Shown here: piece after piece, positions 49,432-58,655 of the stretch
Position numbering within the stretch: the first letter of the stretch is position 1
Layout: each line of letters opens with the position of its first letter
Source: Pelomonas sp. Root1237
GTDB taxonomy: Bacteria; Pseudomonadota; Gammaproteobacteria; Burkholderiales; Burkholderiaceae_C
Assembly (NCBI RefSeq): GCF_001425055.1
Contig: NZ_LMDK01000001.1
Span: forward strand, 83,763-147,762
Reading direction: 5' to 3'
DNA: 64,000 nt
The notes under the pieces: generated by a model
Databases searched by the model: none
The model's input: the letters and a program-made list of their open reading frames with translations, nothing else
Told to the model about the DNA's origin: nothing
Program-made: the position numbers and the translations under genes

Positions 49432-52400
49432 ATGCACCCCCTAATTCAAGGCCTGCTTGGCCTGATGCTGCTCGGGGCGGGTCTGGCCCGCGCCGACGCC
49501 GGCGTGGGCCCGCTGGAGGTGCAGTTCCGCAGCGTGACAGTGCCGCAGAACTCGGTGCCGGCGATCTCGCAGGACCGGGCCGGGTTCATGTGGATCGCCA
49601 CGAGCAAGGGGCTGACGCGCTACGACGGCTACCGGCTGCGACCCATCGAGCAGGCCGGTGACACGACGGCCAAGCGCAGCCTGGGCTGGGTGCGGGCGCT
49701 CAGCGCCGCGGCCGACGGGCGCATGTGGATAGGCACGGAGTTCCAGGGCCTGGTGGCCTACGACCCCGGCCAGGACCGCGTCGAAAGCCATGGCAGCGCT
49801 CAGGGCGGCGCGGGCCCGCAGCCGCCCATCCGCGCGCTGGCGGCGGCGGCGGACGGCGCCATCTGGGTCGGCACCCTGGGCCAGGGCCTGTACCGCTACG
49901 ACCCGGCGGCCAAGCGATTCGAGGCCCACGAGCTGCGCTGGCGCGGCCAGGCCGAGAAGCGGGTGCTGGCCCTGCAGGTGGGCGCCGACGGGGTCGTCTG
50001 GGCCGGCCACTGGCGCGGCCTGGCCCGCTTTGTCAACGGTGCCTGGGAGGACCTCGCCCTGCCCGGCCTGGAACAGGGCATGCCCGTGCCGGCCCTGGCC
50101 GAGGATCGCGGCGGGCGCATCTGGCTGGGCACGCAGGACGGCCACCTCGGTGTCGTCGAGCAGGGCCAGGTGCGCTGGGTGCAGACGCTGGACATGCCCA
50201 TCAATGCGCTGGCGGAAGGCCCGGACGGGCGGCTCTGGGTGGGCGGCAAGGTCGGGCTGTTCTGGGTCAACCCGGCCAGCGGCGCCGTCGAGGCCAGGCT
50301 GCGCCAGGACCCGCGCCGCGCGATGGGCCTGGCCGGCAACGACATCAGCGGCCTGCTGCGCGACCGCAGCGGCGCGATGTGGGTCAGCGGCTATGGCCTG
50401 GGTGTGCAGCGCCACCTCTCCCACCCAGCCCTGGCCGTGCGCGGCCCTGATGCCGACCTGAACAGCCCGCTGGCCGAGGCCGATGTGCGCGCGGTGCTGG
50501 CCCTGAAGAACGGCGAGGTGCTGGCACCGACGCAGACCGGCCACATCGCCCGCCTGGACGGCCGCCCGGGCCGCGACCTGGCGACGCTGGGCGAATGGCC
50601 GCGCGAGCGGCGCAGCGTCGTCGAGCTCATGGCCGAGGCGGGCGACGGCAGCCTGTGGATGGCCGCGGCCGGCCGCCTGGAGCACCGCGCCGCCGATGGC
50701 CGCCTGTTGCGCGACTGGGCGCTGGACGGCGGCCGTGCCCAACAGCTGCTGCTGCGCGCCGACGGCAGCATCTGGCTGGGCATGCAGGAGGGCCTGTACC
50801 GCCTCGCCGGCGATGGCGCCGCAGCGCTGGAGCGGGTGCATCCGCTGAGCGGGCCGCTGCACGGTGGCGTCTATGTGTTGAGCGCCGCGCCGGACGGGCG
50901 CCTCTGGGTGGGCGGCCAGCAGGGCCTGTTCCGCGAGAGAACCGCTGGCCAGGGCGGCCTGGAGGTGGTGCCACAGGCACCCGCCGAGTCCCTGGCCAGC
51001 CCCATCGTCATGAGCCTGCTGTGGGGGCGCGACGGGCGGCTGTGGGTGGACACGCCGGTCAGCGGCCTGCATCGCCTCAAGGGCTGGGACGGCGAGGGCC
51101 GCGCGCGCTTCGAGCGCATCAGCGAGCGCCATGGCGTGGAGGGCGTATTCGGCGGCAATCTGCACGAGGACGCGCAGGGCCGTATCTGGAGCCAGCTCTA
51201 TGTCTACGACCCGGCGGCCGACCGCCTGGACAGCTTCGGCAGCGCCGAGGGCGCCAACTTTGGCAGCTTCTGGTTCTTTGCCAGCACCGAGCTGCCCGGC
51301 GGCGGCCTGCTGTTCGGCGGCAGTCGAGGCCTGCTGCGCGTGCTGCCTGACGCCTACCGCGCGCAGCGCACCAGCCCGCCGCTGGTCGTCAGCGGCCTGC
51401 GTGTCAACGGCCAGCCCTGGGAGCAGCCCCGCAATCTTCTGGACGGCCTGAAACTGCCGCCCGGCAAGCGCAGCCTGTCCATCGAGTTCGCGGCGCTGGA
51501 CTATGCCGACCCGTCTCGGCTGCGCTACGAATACCGTCTGGAAGGCCTGGACAGCGACTGGACGCGCGTCGACGCCAGCGGCCGCAACCCCAGCTTCGGG
51601 CCGCTGCGGCCCGGCCACTACACGCTGCAGGTGCGTGCCACGGCCCACCACAGCCTGTGGGGCACCGAGCAGCTGCAGCTGCCCATCACGCTGGAGCCGG
51701 CCTGGTGGGAGACCACGTCGGCCCGCATCGGCGGCGGGCTGCTGGCCCTGCTCGCCATCTGGGCCTGGATGCGCTGGCGCACGCGGCTGCTGCGCCGCCG
51801 TGAGGTCGAACTCAAGGCCCTGGTGGACGAGCGCACGGCCGAGCTGCGCGAGCTGAGCCTGACCGATGCACTGACAGGTCTGCGCAACCGCCGCTACCTC
51901 GAGCTGCGCCTGGACGACGACCTGCGCCTGTGCCTGCGCCGCTTCGAGACCCCCGGAATTGAAGGAGCGGGCGAAGGTCCCGGCCCGGATGCCGACCTGC
52001 TGCTGATGCTGCTGGACCTGGATCATTTCAAGCGCGTCAACGACGTGCATGGCCACGCGGCCGGCGACGCGGTGCTGGTGCAGGTGGCCGAGCGGCTGCG
52101 CCAGGTTTTTCGCGAGACCGACTCCCTGGTGCGCTGGGGCGGCGAGGAAATCCTGGTGCTGGCCCGCGAGACCGAGCGGCGCGATGCCGCCGAGCTGGCC
52201 GCGCGCGTCTGCGCCGCGGTGCGCGACCAGCCCTTCGAGATCGGCCCCGGCGAGACCGTGCACGTCACGGTGTCCGTCGGCTTTTGCGCCTTCCCGCTGG
52301 ACCCGCGCCACCCGCGGCTGTGGGACTGGCGCGCCTGCCTGGCCCTGGCCGATTCGGCGCTGTACGCCACCAAGGCCCACGGCCGCGACGGCTATATGGG

Positions 52401-52524
52401 CGCCATCCGCGCCAACGGCCTGTCGCCGCGCGAGGCGCCCGACGGCCTGGCCGCCTGGCGCGGTGAGAAGCGGCTGCAGGTCGCGCGCAGCGCCGCCGTC
52501 GACGACGCCGTCAGCCCGGCCTGA
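49432..52524 (+). CDS. Two-component-regulator-propeller sensor diguanylate cyclase
   Basis: 1030 residues. A signal peptide (about 1-22) is followed by some 14 Reg_prop propeller blades from about 45 to 660 (recurrent DRAGFMWIATSKGLTRYDG, DGRLWVGG units), a Y_Y_Y domain (about 665-755: LSIEFAALDYADPSRLRYEYRLEGLDSDW), one transmembrane helix (about 762-780), a short coiled linker, and GGDEF from 810 (SLTDALTGLRNRRYL). The catalytic motif is GGEEI at 903-907, with the fifth residue Ile instead of Phe, and RETD five residues upstream as the I-site. It probably senses a periplasmic, perhaps glycan-derived, ligand and makes c-di-GMP. The 3' end overlaps the convergent esterase gene by 14 bp. Confidence 0.93.
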   Translation: MHPLIQGLLGLMLLGAGLARADAGVGPLEVQFRSVTVPQNSVPAISQDRAGFMWIATSKGLTRYDGYRLRPIEQAGDTTAKRSLGWVRALSAAADGRMWIGTEFQGLVAYDPGQDRVESHGSAQGGAGPQPPIRALAAAADGAIWVGTLGQGLYRYDPAAKRFEAHELRWRGQAEKRVLALQVGADGVVWAGHWRGLARFVNGAWEDLALPGLEQGMPVPALAEDRGGRIWLGTQDGHLGVVEQGQVRWVQTLDMPINALAEGPDGRLWVGGKVGLFWVNPASGAVEARLRQDPRRAMGLAGNDISGLLRDRSGAMWVSGYGLGVQRHLSHPALAVRGPDADLNSPLAEADVRAVLALKNGEVLAPTQTGHIARLDGRPGRDLATLGEWPRERRSVVELMAEAGDGSLWMAAAGRLEHRAADGRLLRDWALDGGRAQQLLLRADGSIWLGMQEGLYRLAGDGAAALERVHPLSGPLHGGVYVLSAAPDGRLWVGGQQGLFRERTAGQGGLEVVPQAPAESLASPIVMSLLWGRDGRLWVDTPVSGLHRLKGWDGEGRARFERISERHGVEGVFGGNLHEDAQGRIWSQLYVYDPAADRLDSFGSAEGANFGSFWFFASTELPGGGLLFGGSRGLLRVLPDAYRAQRTSPPLVVSGLRVNGQPWEQPRNLLDGLKLPPGKRSLSIEFAALDYADPSRLRYEYRLEGLDSDWTRVDASGRNPSFGPLRPGHYTLQVRATAHHSLWGTEQLQLPITLEPAWWETTSARIGGGLLALLAIWAWMRWRTRLLRRREVELKALVDERTAELRELSLTDALTGLRNRRYLELRLDDDLRLCLRRFETPGIEGAGEGPGPDADLLLMLLDLDHFKRVNDVHGHAAGDAVLVQVAERLRQVFRETDSLVRWGGEEILVLARETERRDAAELAARVCAAVRDQPFEIGPGETVHVTVSVGFCAFPLDPRHPRLWDWRACLALADSALYATKAHGRDGYMGAIRANGLSPREAPDGLAAWRGEKRLQVARSAAVDDAVSPA

Positions 52525-53335
52525 ACAGGGTTTTGAGCGCCGCCGGCAGCTCGGCGCGCCAGGCCGCCTCGTTGTGGCCCGCCTCGGCGGCGATGTGCAG
52601 GCTCAACTGCTCGGGCGGCATTTGGCGCGCCAGCTGCTTGTGCATCTGGCGCGTCTGCCCCGCCATGCTGCCGCCTTCCCGGCCGCCACAGTAGAGGTGG
52701 ATGCGCGTGTCGGCTGGCAGCCGGGCCGCAGCGGTCGCTTCGAAGAGCTGGGGCGCCGCCCAGTAGGACGGGCTGAACAGGCCATAGCGGCCGAACACCT
52801 CGCCATGGCTCAGCAGGGCCGCATGGCTGATGAGGCCGCCGAGCGAGCTGCCGATCAGCGCCGTGTGCTCGCTTCGGGGCCGCGTGCGCCAGCCGTTGTC
52901 GATGAAGGGCTTGACCGTGTTGACGATGAAGTCGAGATAGGCCGGGCCCTCGGCCTTGCCGAGTTCCTTGTGGTCGTAGGGCGCCATCTCGCTGTTGCGC
53001 TTTTCGGCGCCGTTGTCGATACCGACGACGAGGGCCTCGAAGCCGGTCTCCTTCCCCAAGGCTGCCATCGTCTCGTCCACGCCCCATTCACCGGCGAAGC
53101 TGGTGGCGGCGTCGAACAGGTTCTGGCCGTCGTGCATGTAGATGACCGGGTAGCGACGCTCGGGCTCGCTGTCGTAGCTGGGCGGCAGGCACAGCCGCAG
53201 CGTGCGGCTGCGGGCGAGCCCCGGCATGGCCAGCGGCTCGGGCAGGACCCGCACGCTGGGCAGGGCCGTCGACGGGGCGGCCCATGCCGGCAGACAGCTC
53301 ATTAGAGGCAGGGTCAGCAGCAGGCGGCGTTGCAT
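52511..53335 (-). CDS. Exported alpha/beta-hydrolase (IroE/esterase-D-like)
   Basis: 274 residues. A signal peptide (LLLTLPLMSCLPAWA) precedes the putative esterase fold: RYPVIYMHDGQNLFDAATSFAGEWGVDE (the first conserved block of YbbA/IroE-like hydrolases), ALIGSSLGGLISHAALLSHGEVF (nucleophile Ser in GSSLGG), and the His of AAEAGHNEAAWRAELPAAL. Trilactone siderophore esterases and feruloyl or S-formylglutathione-type esterases share this plan; without siderophore genes nearby, substrate remains open. A single gene, divergent from the M20 peptidase gene with a 23-bp gap between starts. Confidence 0.88.
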   Translation of the reverse strand: MQRRLLLTLPLMSCLPAWAAPSTALPSVRVLPEPLAMPGLARSRTLRLCLPPSYDSEPERRYPVIYMHDGQNLFDAATSFAGEWGVDETMAALGKETGFEALVVGIDNGAEKRNSEMAPYDHKELGKAEGPAYLDFIVNTVKPFIDNGWRTRPRSEHTALIGSSLGGLISHAALLSHGEVFGRYGLFSPSYWAAPQLFEATAAARLPADTRIHLYCGGREGGSMAGQTRQMHKQLARQMPPEQLSLHIAAEAGHNEAAWRAELPAALKTLFRPG

Positions 53336-53358
53336 GGTGGGTGTTGGACACTCAAGGC

Positions 53359-54660
53359 ATGAAGACCCGGCACGCTATCCGAACCGCCCTCGCCCTGCTG
53401 CTCGTCACGTCCTCGGCGATGGCCGCCGGGCTCGACGCCCAGGAGCAGCAGATCGTCGCCAACGTGAAGCGCCACACACCCGACGCGCTGAAGCTGCTGG
53501 AGCGCAGCGTCCTCATCAACAGCGGCACGCTGAACCCGACCGGCGTGCGCGAAGTGGGCGCCGTCTACGCCAAGGCCTTCGAGGCCATCGGCTTCAAGGC
53601 GCACTGGGTCGACATGCCAGCCGAGATGAAGCGCGCCGGCCATCTGGTGGCCGAGCGCAGTGGCGACAAGGGCAAGCGCGTGCTGCTGATCGGCCACCTG
53701 GACACCGTCTTCGAGAAGGACAGCCCGGTGCCGCCCTGGCAGAGCGACGGCAGCAAGGTCCGCGGCCAGGGCGTGTCCGACATGAAGGGCGGCGACGTCA
53801 TCATCCTGCTCGCGCTGCGGGCGCTGAACGACGCCGGCGCGCTGGATGGCCGCACCGTGCGGGCCGTCTTCACCGGCGACGAGGAGCGCGTCGGCAGCCC
53901 CGCCGAGGTGGCGCGGGCCGCGCTGATCGACGCCGCAAAGCAGAGCGACGTGGCCCTGGCCTTCGAGGGCGCCACCAAGGACGAGCAGGGCCGCGACGCC
54001 GCCACCATCGGCCGGCGTGCCTCGGGCGGCTGGCATCTCAACGTCACGGCACGCACCGGCCATTCGGCAGGCGTGTTCGGCAAGGATGGCTACGGCGCCG
54101 TCTACGAGGCGGCGCGTGTGCTGAACGCCTTCCGCGAGCAGCTCATCGAGCCCGACCTGACCTTCAATGCCGCGACGATCGTGGCCGGCACCAGCGCCAA
54201 ATGGGATGACGGCGAGAGCCAGGGCCAGGCCTTCGGCAAGACCAATGTCATCCCGCGCGATGCCCAGGTGCGCGGCGACCTGCGCTACCTGACCGCCGAG
54301 CAGGGTGCGAAGGCGCGCGAGCGCATGCAGGCCATCGTCGACCAGGCCCTGCCCGGCACGCGCTCGAAGATCAGCTTCCACGAAAGCTACCCGCCGATGG
54401 CACCCACGCCGGGCAATCTGAAGGTGCTGGAGGCCTATTCCCAAGCCAGCGCTGACGCCGGCCTGAATGCCATCGTGCCCTTCCCGCCCGGCCTGCGCGG
54501 CGCGGGCGACGTCCAATTCGTCGCGCCGCTGATCGACAGCCTCGACGGCCTCGGAGCCGCGGGCGGTGGCGCGCACACGCCTGACGAGTGGCTGGAGATC
54601 GCCTCCATCGAGCGTGGTGCCATCCGTGCGGCCTTGCTGATCCATCGACTGACTCGATAG
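53359..54660 (+). CDS. M20-family metallopeptidase (glutamate carboxypeptidase-like)
   Basis: 433 residues with a signal peptide (LLLVTSSAMAAGLDA). Di-zinc motifs: LLIGHLDTVFEKDSP (His, Asp), GVSDMKGGDV (bridging Asp), FTGDEERVGSP (catalytic Glu pair), FEGA and HTPDEWLEIASIERG (C-terminal His). A dimerisation lid lies around 215-330 (GWHLNVTARTGHSAGVFGKDGYGAV). The arrangement matches the carboxypeptidase G2/ArgE branch that removes C-terminal glutamate or acyl groups in the periplasm. It has a very short 5' region and is the upstream neighbour of the molybdenum-hydroxylase operon with an 82-bp gap. Confidence 0.92.
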   Translation: MKTRHAIRTALALLLVTSSAMAAGLDAQEQQIVANVKRHTPDALKLLERSVLINSGTLNPTGVREVGAVYAKAFEAIGFKAHWVDMPAEMKRAGHLVAERSGDKGKRVLLIGHLDTVFEKDSPVPPWQSDGSKVRGQGVSDMKGGDVIILLALRALNDAGALDGRTVRAVFTGDEERVGSPAEVARAALIDAAKQSDVALAFEGATKDEQGRDAATIGRRASGGWHLNVTARTGHSAGVFGKDGYGAVYEAARVLNAFREQLIEPDLTFNAATIVAGTSAKWDDGESQGQAFGKTNVIPRDAQVRGDLRYLTAEQGAKARERMQAIVDQALPGTRSKISFHESYPPMAPTPGNLKVLEAYSQASADAGLNAIVPFPPGLRGAGDVQFVAPLIDSLDGLGAAGGGAHTPDEWLEIASIERGAIRAALLIHRLTR

Positions 54661-54742
54661 GGCATCGACTCAGGCAAAACCCCCGCCAGACAGGGCGGCT
54701 GGCGGCGCCAAACTCCCCCCATCGCATGGAAGGGAGACAAGC

Positions 54743-57565
54743 GTGTCGCAGAACACAAACGGGCCATTCCAACTGACGCGGCGCCGCGTCATTGGCAGCG
54801 GCGCAGCCGCAGTGACGCTGCTGGTGCATGAGCTGGCCCTGGCCTTCAAGCCACCAGCCCTGAAGAACCCCGGCGCCCTGCCGCAGCCGGAAGGCACGCC
54901 CGTCCAACCGCATGCGCCACCGGGTGCGCCCGACTGGTCCGGCGGCCCCGGCAAGGCGCGCTTTCGCATCGACGGCCTGGCCAAGGTGACGGGTCAGAAG
55001 ATCTACGCCCGCGACTTCCGCGCCGTCGACATGCCCGGCTGGCCGCAGACCGAGCGAATGGCGATGATCCTGCGCGCGACCGATCCCGGCCTCGCCTTCG
55101 CGGGCCTGGACCTGTCCCGCCTCGACGCCGCCGATGCGCAGCCGCTCCTGACCATCACGCAGACGCCTCTGCCCGGCTACACCGGGCCGCAGCGCGACCT
55201 GGCCTCGCTGAACCTTCAGCTGCCCTTCTCCAGCGCGGGTGCCGATGGCGTCTACCAGCTGCTGGTGCCGGTCGGTACGGCGCCGCAGTTCTACGGCCAA
55301 CCCGTGGCCATCCTGATCTTTGCCGATGGCAACACCTACCGCCGCGCCAAGCGCGCGCTGCAGTTCCAGCCCGGCGTCGTGCAGACCGGCGGCTTGGCCG
55401 CGCCTCCCGCCCAGCCCTGGGTCATGGCCTACAGCCCGGTCAACTACCTGACGCGTTATGAGGCGGCGGGCATCGAGCCGTTCTCGCAGGTGCAGGTGGG
55501 CTGTGCGTCCGACCCCTACCAGCCCGACTCCAAGACCCAGCCCTACAACAGCACCGCCCGCCGGCTGCGCGGCCGCATCAACGCCGCGCTGCAGTCGCCC
55601 AGCTCCGCCGTGCTGCAGCTCGGCGGCAGCTACAGCACCCAGGTGCTGGACCCGATGTTCATGGAGCCCGAGGCGGGCCTGGCCTGGCTGGACCGCTCCG
55701 GCACCGGCACGCTCAACCTCGTGCTCGGCACCCAGGCCACCAACGGCGACTCGGGCGACAGCCTGGCGCTGTTCAGCAAGGACTGCCCCGTCAAGGTCGC
55801 GACCGTGGTGCTGAACTCCTGCTATCCCGGCGGCGGCTTTGGTGGTCGCGACGTGTCCACCTTCCCGCCGCTGCTGGCCGTCACCGCGGCCCTGGCCGAC
55901 GGGCCGGTGCGCATCGCCCAGGACCGCTACGAGCAGTTCCAGGGCGGCCTCAAGCAGCTGGCCAGCCACATCACCCAGCGCATCGCGGTGGACGCGAAGA
56001 CCGGCAAGTTCCTCGCCTTCGGCAGCCAGCAGGTGCTGCCCTCTGGTGGGCAGAACAACTACAGCCAGTTCGTCGCCATGCTGGCGGCCTATTGCGGCCT
56101 CAGCGGCTACGACATTCGCCAAGCCTATGTCGATGCCATCGCCCAGCCCAGCACGGGCGTCGTCGCCGGCTCCATGCGCGGCTTCGGCGGGCCGCAGGCC
56201 AGCTTCGCGGTGGAGACGCTGGTGGACGAGGTGGCCGTGGCGCTCAAGCGCGACCCGATCGCGCTGCGCGAGCTCAACGCGCTGCGTGAAGGCGACCGCA
56301 CCATCACCGGCGCGCCGTTGACCCAGGCGACGACGCTGCGCGAGATCTGCCGCCGCTCGCGCGAGCACGCGCTGTGGCGCGACCGCGAGCTGGTGAAGGC
56401 CCGCAAGGCGCGCGAGGGCATCCGCTACGGCGTCGGCTTTGCGCTGGCCAACCAGGCCTATGGCACGGGCAAGGATGGCGTCATGGCCGAGGTGGCCATG
56501 GACGGCATCGGGCGCCTGACCGTGCGCACCAACTGCGTCGACATGGGCAATGGCTCGGCGACGACGCTGGCGATCAGCACGGCCGCCTGGCTGGGCCACA
56601 ACGCGCATGACATCGTCATGGGCGACGTCGGCAGCTTCAATGCGCTGGACGTCAGCACCTATGCCGGCGGTGACTGGAGCAAGCCGAACTGGACAGCCGG
56701 CTTTGCCATGTCCAGCAGCGCCTGCCTGACAGCCTTCCACCAGGTGCATGTGACCGAGCAGGCCAGCCAGGTGCTCTTCCAGGCCGGTCTGCTGCCGGCG
56801 GCGGCAGCGCTCTGGGGCGTGCCGCTGGCGCAGGTCCAAGGCAAGACGAAGTGGGACAAGGGTCATCTCACCGCGCCGGGCCTGGCGCCGTTGGCGCTGC
56901 GTGCGCTGGCCACCAAAGTCCATCAAATGGGCCTGACCTCGGCTGCCATGGTGCATGGGCTCTACGAAGGGTCCTGGGTGGTCGGCACCTACGCCGTGCC
57001 GGCCGGGCCGCCGCTGCAGCTGCCCATCGACGGCTTGTCGCTGCGCGCCGCTGGCCAGGCGAGCTGGACGCCGGTGCTGCGCCAGAACGTCATCCCGCCC
57101 AAGCCCGAGGCCGCGCTTTACGGTCGCAGCCTGTATGCGCCGTCGGGCGTGCTGGTCGCCGTCGAGATCGGGCCCAAGAGTTTTGCGCCGCGTGTCGTCG
57201 ACGTGCAGTTGCTGGTGGATGCCGGCAAGGTGTTGCAACCCGATCTGCTGCTAGGCCAGGCCCAGGGCGGCATCGCGATGGGCATTGGCTATGCGTTGCT
57301 GGAAGACCTGCCGCTGGAGGCGGGCGGCGCGGGCGATGGCCGTTGGAACCTCGACCGTTATCACGTGGCGCTGAGCGCCGATGTGCCATTGGCGCGCATG
57401 AGCATCACGCCGCTGCCGACCACCGAGACGACGGCCAAGGGCATTGCGGAGGCGGTGCTCTGCCCCATTGCGCCGGCGATCGGGAATGCGATCGCCCATG
57501 CGACAGGGAAGCGGTTTCGGTCGTTGCCGATTACTGGCGCTGACATTGAGAGGGCTTTGTCATGA
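54743..57565 (+). CDS. Molybdenum hydroxylase large subunit, Tat-exported (IorB / aldehyde-dehydrogenase-like)
   Basis: 940 residues with a GTG start after AAGGGAG. The Tat signal is QLTRRRVIGSGAAAVTLLV. It binds molybdopterin cytosine dinucleotide and lacks FAD or [2Fe-2S] domains, as in the IorB/Tat-type branch of the xanthine oxidase family. Markers: GGGFGGR at 363-369, GSMRGFGGPQASFAVETLVDE, and the C-terminal KGIAEAVLCPIAPAIGNAI where Glu903 takes the place of the catalytic glutamate. It hydroxylates N-heteroaromatics or aldehydes in the periplasm. The [2Fe-2S] partner gene follows only after a 565-bp gap filled by an inverted-repeat element. Confidence 0.9.
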   Translation: MSQNTNGPFQLTRRRVIGSGAAAVTLLVHELALAFKPPALKNPGALPQPEGTPVQPHAPPGAPDWSGGPGKARFRIDGLAKVTGQKIYARDFRAVDMPGWPQTERMAMILRATDPGLAFAGLDLSRLDAADAQPLLTITQTPLPGYTGPQRDLASLNLQLPFSSAGADGVYQLLVPVGTAPQFYGQPVAILIFADGNTYRRAKRALQFQPGVVQTGGLAAPPAQPWVMAYSPVNYLTRYEAAGIEPFSQVQVGCASDPYQPDSKTQPYNSTARRLRGRINAALQSPSSAVLQLGGSYSTQVLDPMFMEPEAGLAWLDRSGTGTLNLVLGTQATNGDSGDSLALFSKDCPVKVATVVLNSCYPGGGFGGRDVSTFPPLLAVTAALADGPVRIAQDRYEQFQGGLKQLASHITQRIAVDAKTGKFLAFGSQQVLPSGGQNNYSQFVAMLAAYCGLSGYDIRQAYVDAIAQPSTGVVAGSMRGFGGPQASFAVETLVDEVAVALKRDPIALRELNALREGDRTITGAPLTQATTLREICRRSREHALWRDRELVKARKAREGIRYGVGFALANQAYGTGKDGVMAEVAMDGIGRLTVRTNCVDMGNGSATTLAISTAAWLGHNAHDIVMGDVGSFNALDVSTYAGGDWSKPNWTAGFAMSSSACLTAFHQVHVTEQASQVLFQAGLLPAAAALWGVPLAQVQGKTKWDKGHLTAPGLAPLALRALATKVHQMGLTSAAMVHGLYEGSWVVGTYAVPAGPPLQLPIDGLSLRAAGQASWTPVLRQNVIPPKPEAALYGRSLYAPSGVLVAVEIGPKSFAPRVVDVQLLVDAGKVLQPDLLLGQAQGGIAMGIGYALLEDLPLEAGGAGDGRWNLDRYHVALSADVPLARMSITPLPTTETTAKGIAEAVLCPIAPAIGNAIAHATGKRFRSLPITGADIERALS

Positions 57566-57574
57566 GCGGCTTTG

Positions 57575-58102
57575 TGGCAAGGCCCAGCGGGGATTTCGCC
57601 CCCGCGGGCGACCTACTTTTTGCGCCGCCAAAAAGTAGGCAAAAAGCTCTCCCCTGCGAAACCGCCCCTGTCGGGGTCCCCTGCGATGCTCGAAGCCCGG
57701 GGCCGCACAAAGGGGCGCGAAGTCAGAAGTTGATGCGAGCTGCGCTCGCGCCCCGGGCTCCTGTGCTTCTCGGCGGTTTAGAAGGGGAGGCTCCTGAACA
57801 GCCAACAGCCAAACCCGGAGGCCGTTCGCAACGAGGCATTTCTATTGCCCCCTCTGAGCCTGCCGAGGAACGGAGGGCCTTGAGGCCGCGTGCGCAGCAC
57901 GCTTCAAGAACTGACTCCGCGCAACTGTTTGACCGCAGCGTAGCGAAGGGAGTTTTGCGCGGGGCCTCAAGGCCTGAGTACCGCAGGGGACCCGAAGCGC
58001 AGCGAAGGGCGGGCGGATCGGGGGTCGTTTCTTTGCCTACTTTCTTGTCGACACAAGAAAGTAGGTCGCCCGCCGGGGCGAACTCCCGGCTGGGCCTCGC
58101 CA
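57575..58102. mobile_element. Non-autonomous inverted-repeat element inside the molybdenum-hydroxylase operon
   Basis: Terminal inverted repeats of 45 bp, 57575-57619 and 58058-58102, match at about 41 positions (TGGCRAGGCCCAGC at the outer ends, GGGCGACCTACTTT at the inner ends). Each arm continues into a hairpin: CCTACTTTTTG/CAAAAAGTAGG at 57612-57639 and CCTACTTTCTTGT/ACAAGAAAGTAGG at 58036-58065. The central 400 bp has no credible gene; a 190-codon open frame there has repeat-like, low-complexity content. No target-site duplication is obvious. The rest of the gap (57566-57574 and 58103-58130) holds only the ribosome site of the next gene. Confidence 0.78.
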
Positions 58103-58130
58103 TCAACCAACACCAACGAGAGGCCTCCCA

Positions 58131-58655
58131 ATGACCGACCTCGTCCCCGTCCAATTCCACGTCAACGGCCGCCCCATCAAGACCGAGGTGCCCACCGACC
58201 TGCCCCTTGTCGACTTCCTGCGCGAAGAGCTCGGCTTGTCCGGCACGCGCCTGTGCTGTGGCATCGGCGTCTGCAAGGCCTGCACCGTAGCCGCGCGGCG
58301 TGCGCCATCGAGCCAGGCCCAGCCCATGCTGGCCTGCTCGACGCCGGTGGCCCTGCTGCAAGGCCAGAGCATCACGACGGTGGAGGGCACCGGCAGCATG
58401 GAAAAACCCAGCGCTGTGCAGCAAGCCTTCCTCGACCACTTCGCCTTCCAGTGCGGCTACTGCACGCCGGGCTTTGTCATGGCGACCGAGATGCTGCTCG
58501 GGCGGCTGCGCGCGCAGCCCATCCGCCGCGAGCAACTGGACGCGGCGATTGAAGACGCCGTCGGCCAGCACATCTGCCGCTGCACCGGCTACGCCCGCTA
58601 CCACCAGGCCATACGCACCGTCGTGATGGCGGAGAAAGGGCTGGTGGTCGCATGA
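58131..58655 (+). CDS. [2Fe-2S] small subunit of the molybdenum hydroxylase (IorA-like)
   Basis: 174 residues. The N-terminal plant-type ferredoxin domain has Cys43, Cys48, Cys51 and Cys69 (RLCCGIGVCKACTV ... MLACST). The C-terminal four-helix [2Fe-2S] domain has Cys108, Cys111, Cys149 and Cys151 (FQCGYCTPG ... ICRCTGYARYH). It carries electrons from the Mo centre to an external acceptor. The next gene, a diheme cytochrome c overlapping it by 4 bp, is the probable acceptor. No signal peptide; export would follow the large subunit through Tat. Confidence 0.94.
   Translation: MTDLVPVQFHVNGRPIKTEVPTDLPLVDFLREELGLSGTRLCCGIGVCKACTVAARRAPSSQAQPMLACSTPVALLQGQSITTVEGTGSMEKPSAVQQAFLDHFAFQCGYCTPGFVMATEMLLGRLRAQPIRREQLDAAIEDAVGQHICRCTGYARYHQAIRTVVMAEKGLVVA

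Noticed and set aside
49441-52380. A 979-codon open frame antisense to the propeller-GGDEF gene
   Set aside because: Same pattern of shadow coding: no start context and no recognisable motif, opposite a gene with intact catalytic motifs.
54371-57238. A 955-codon open frame antisense to the molybdenum-hydroxylase large subunit
   Set aside because: Residue content is low-complexity (Gly/Ala/Arg/His-rich), no domain is visible, and the plus strand encodes a clear enzyme. It is an effect of high-GC codon bias.
57660-58030. A 190-codon open frame inside the inverted-repeat element as a gene
   Set aside because: It begins upstream in the element's terminal repeat, shows repeat-like content and lacks a ribosome site or domain.
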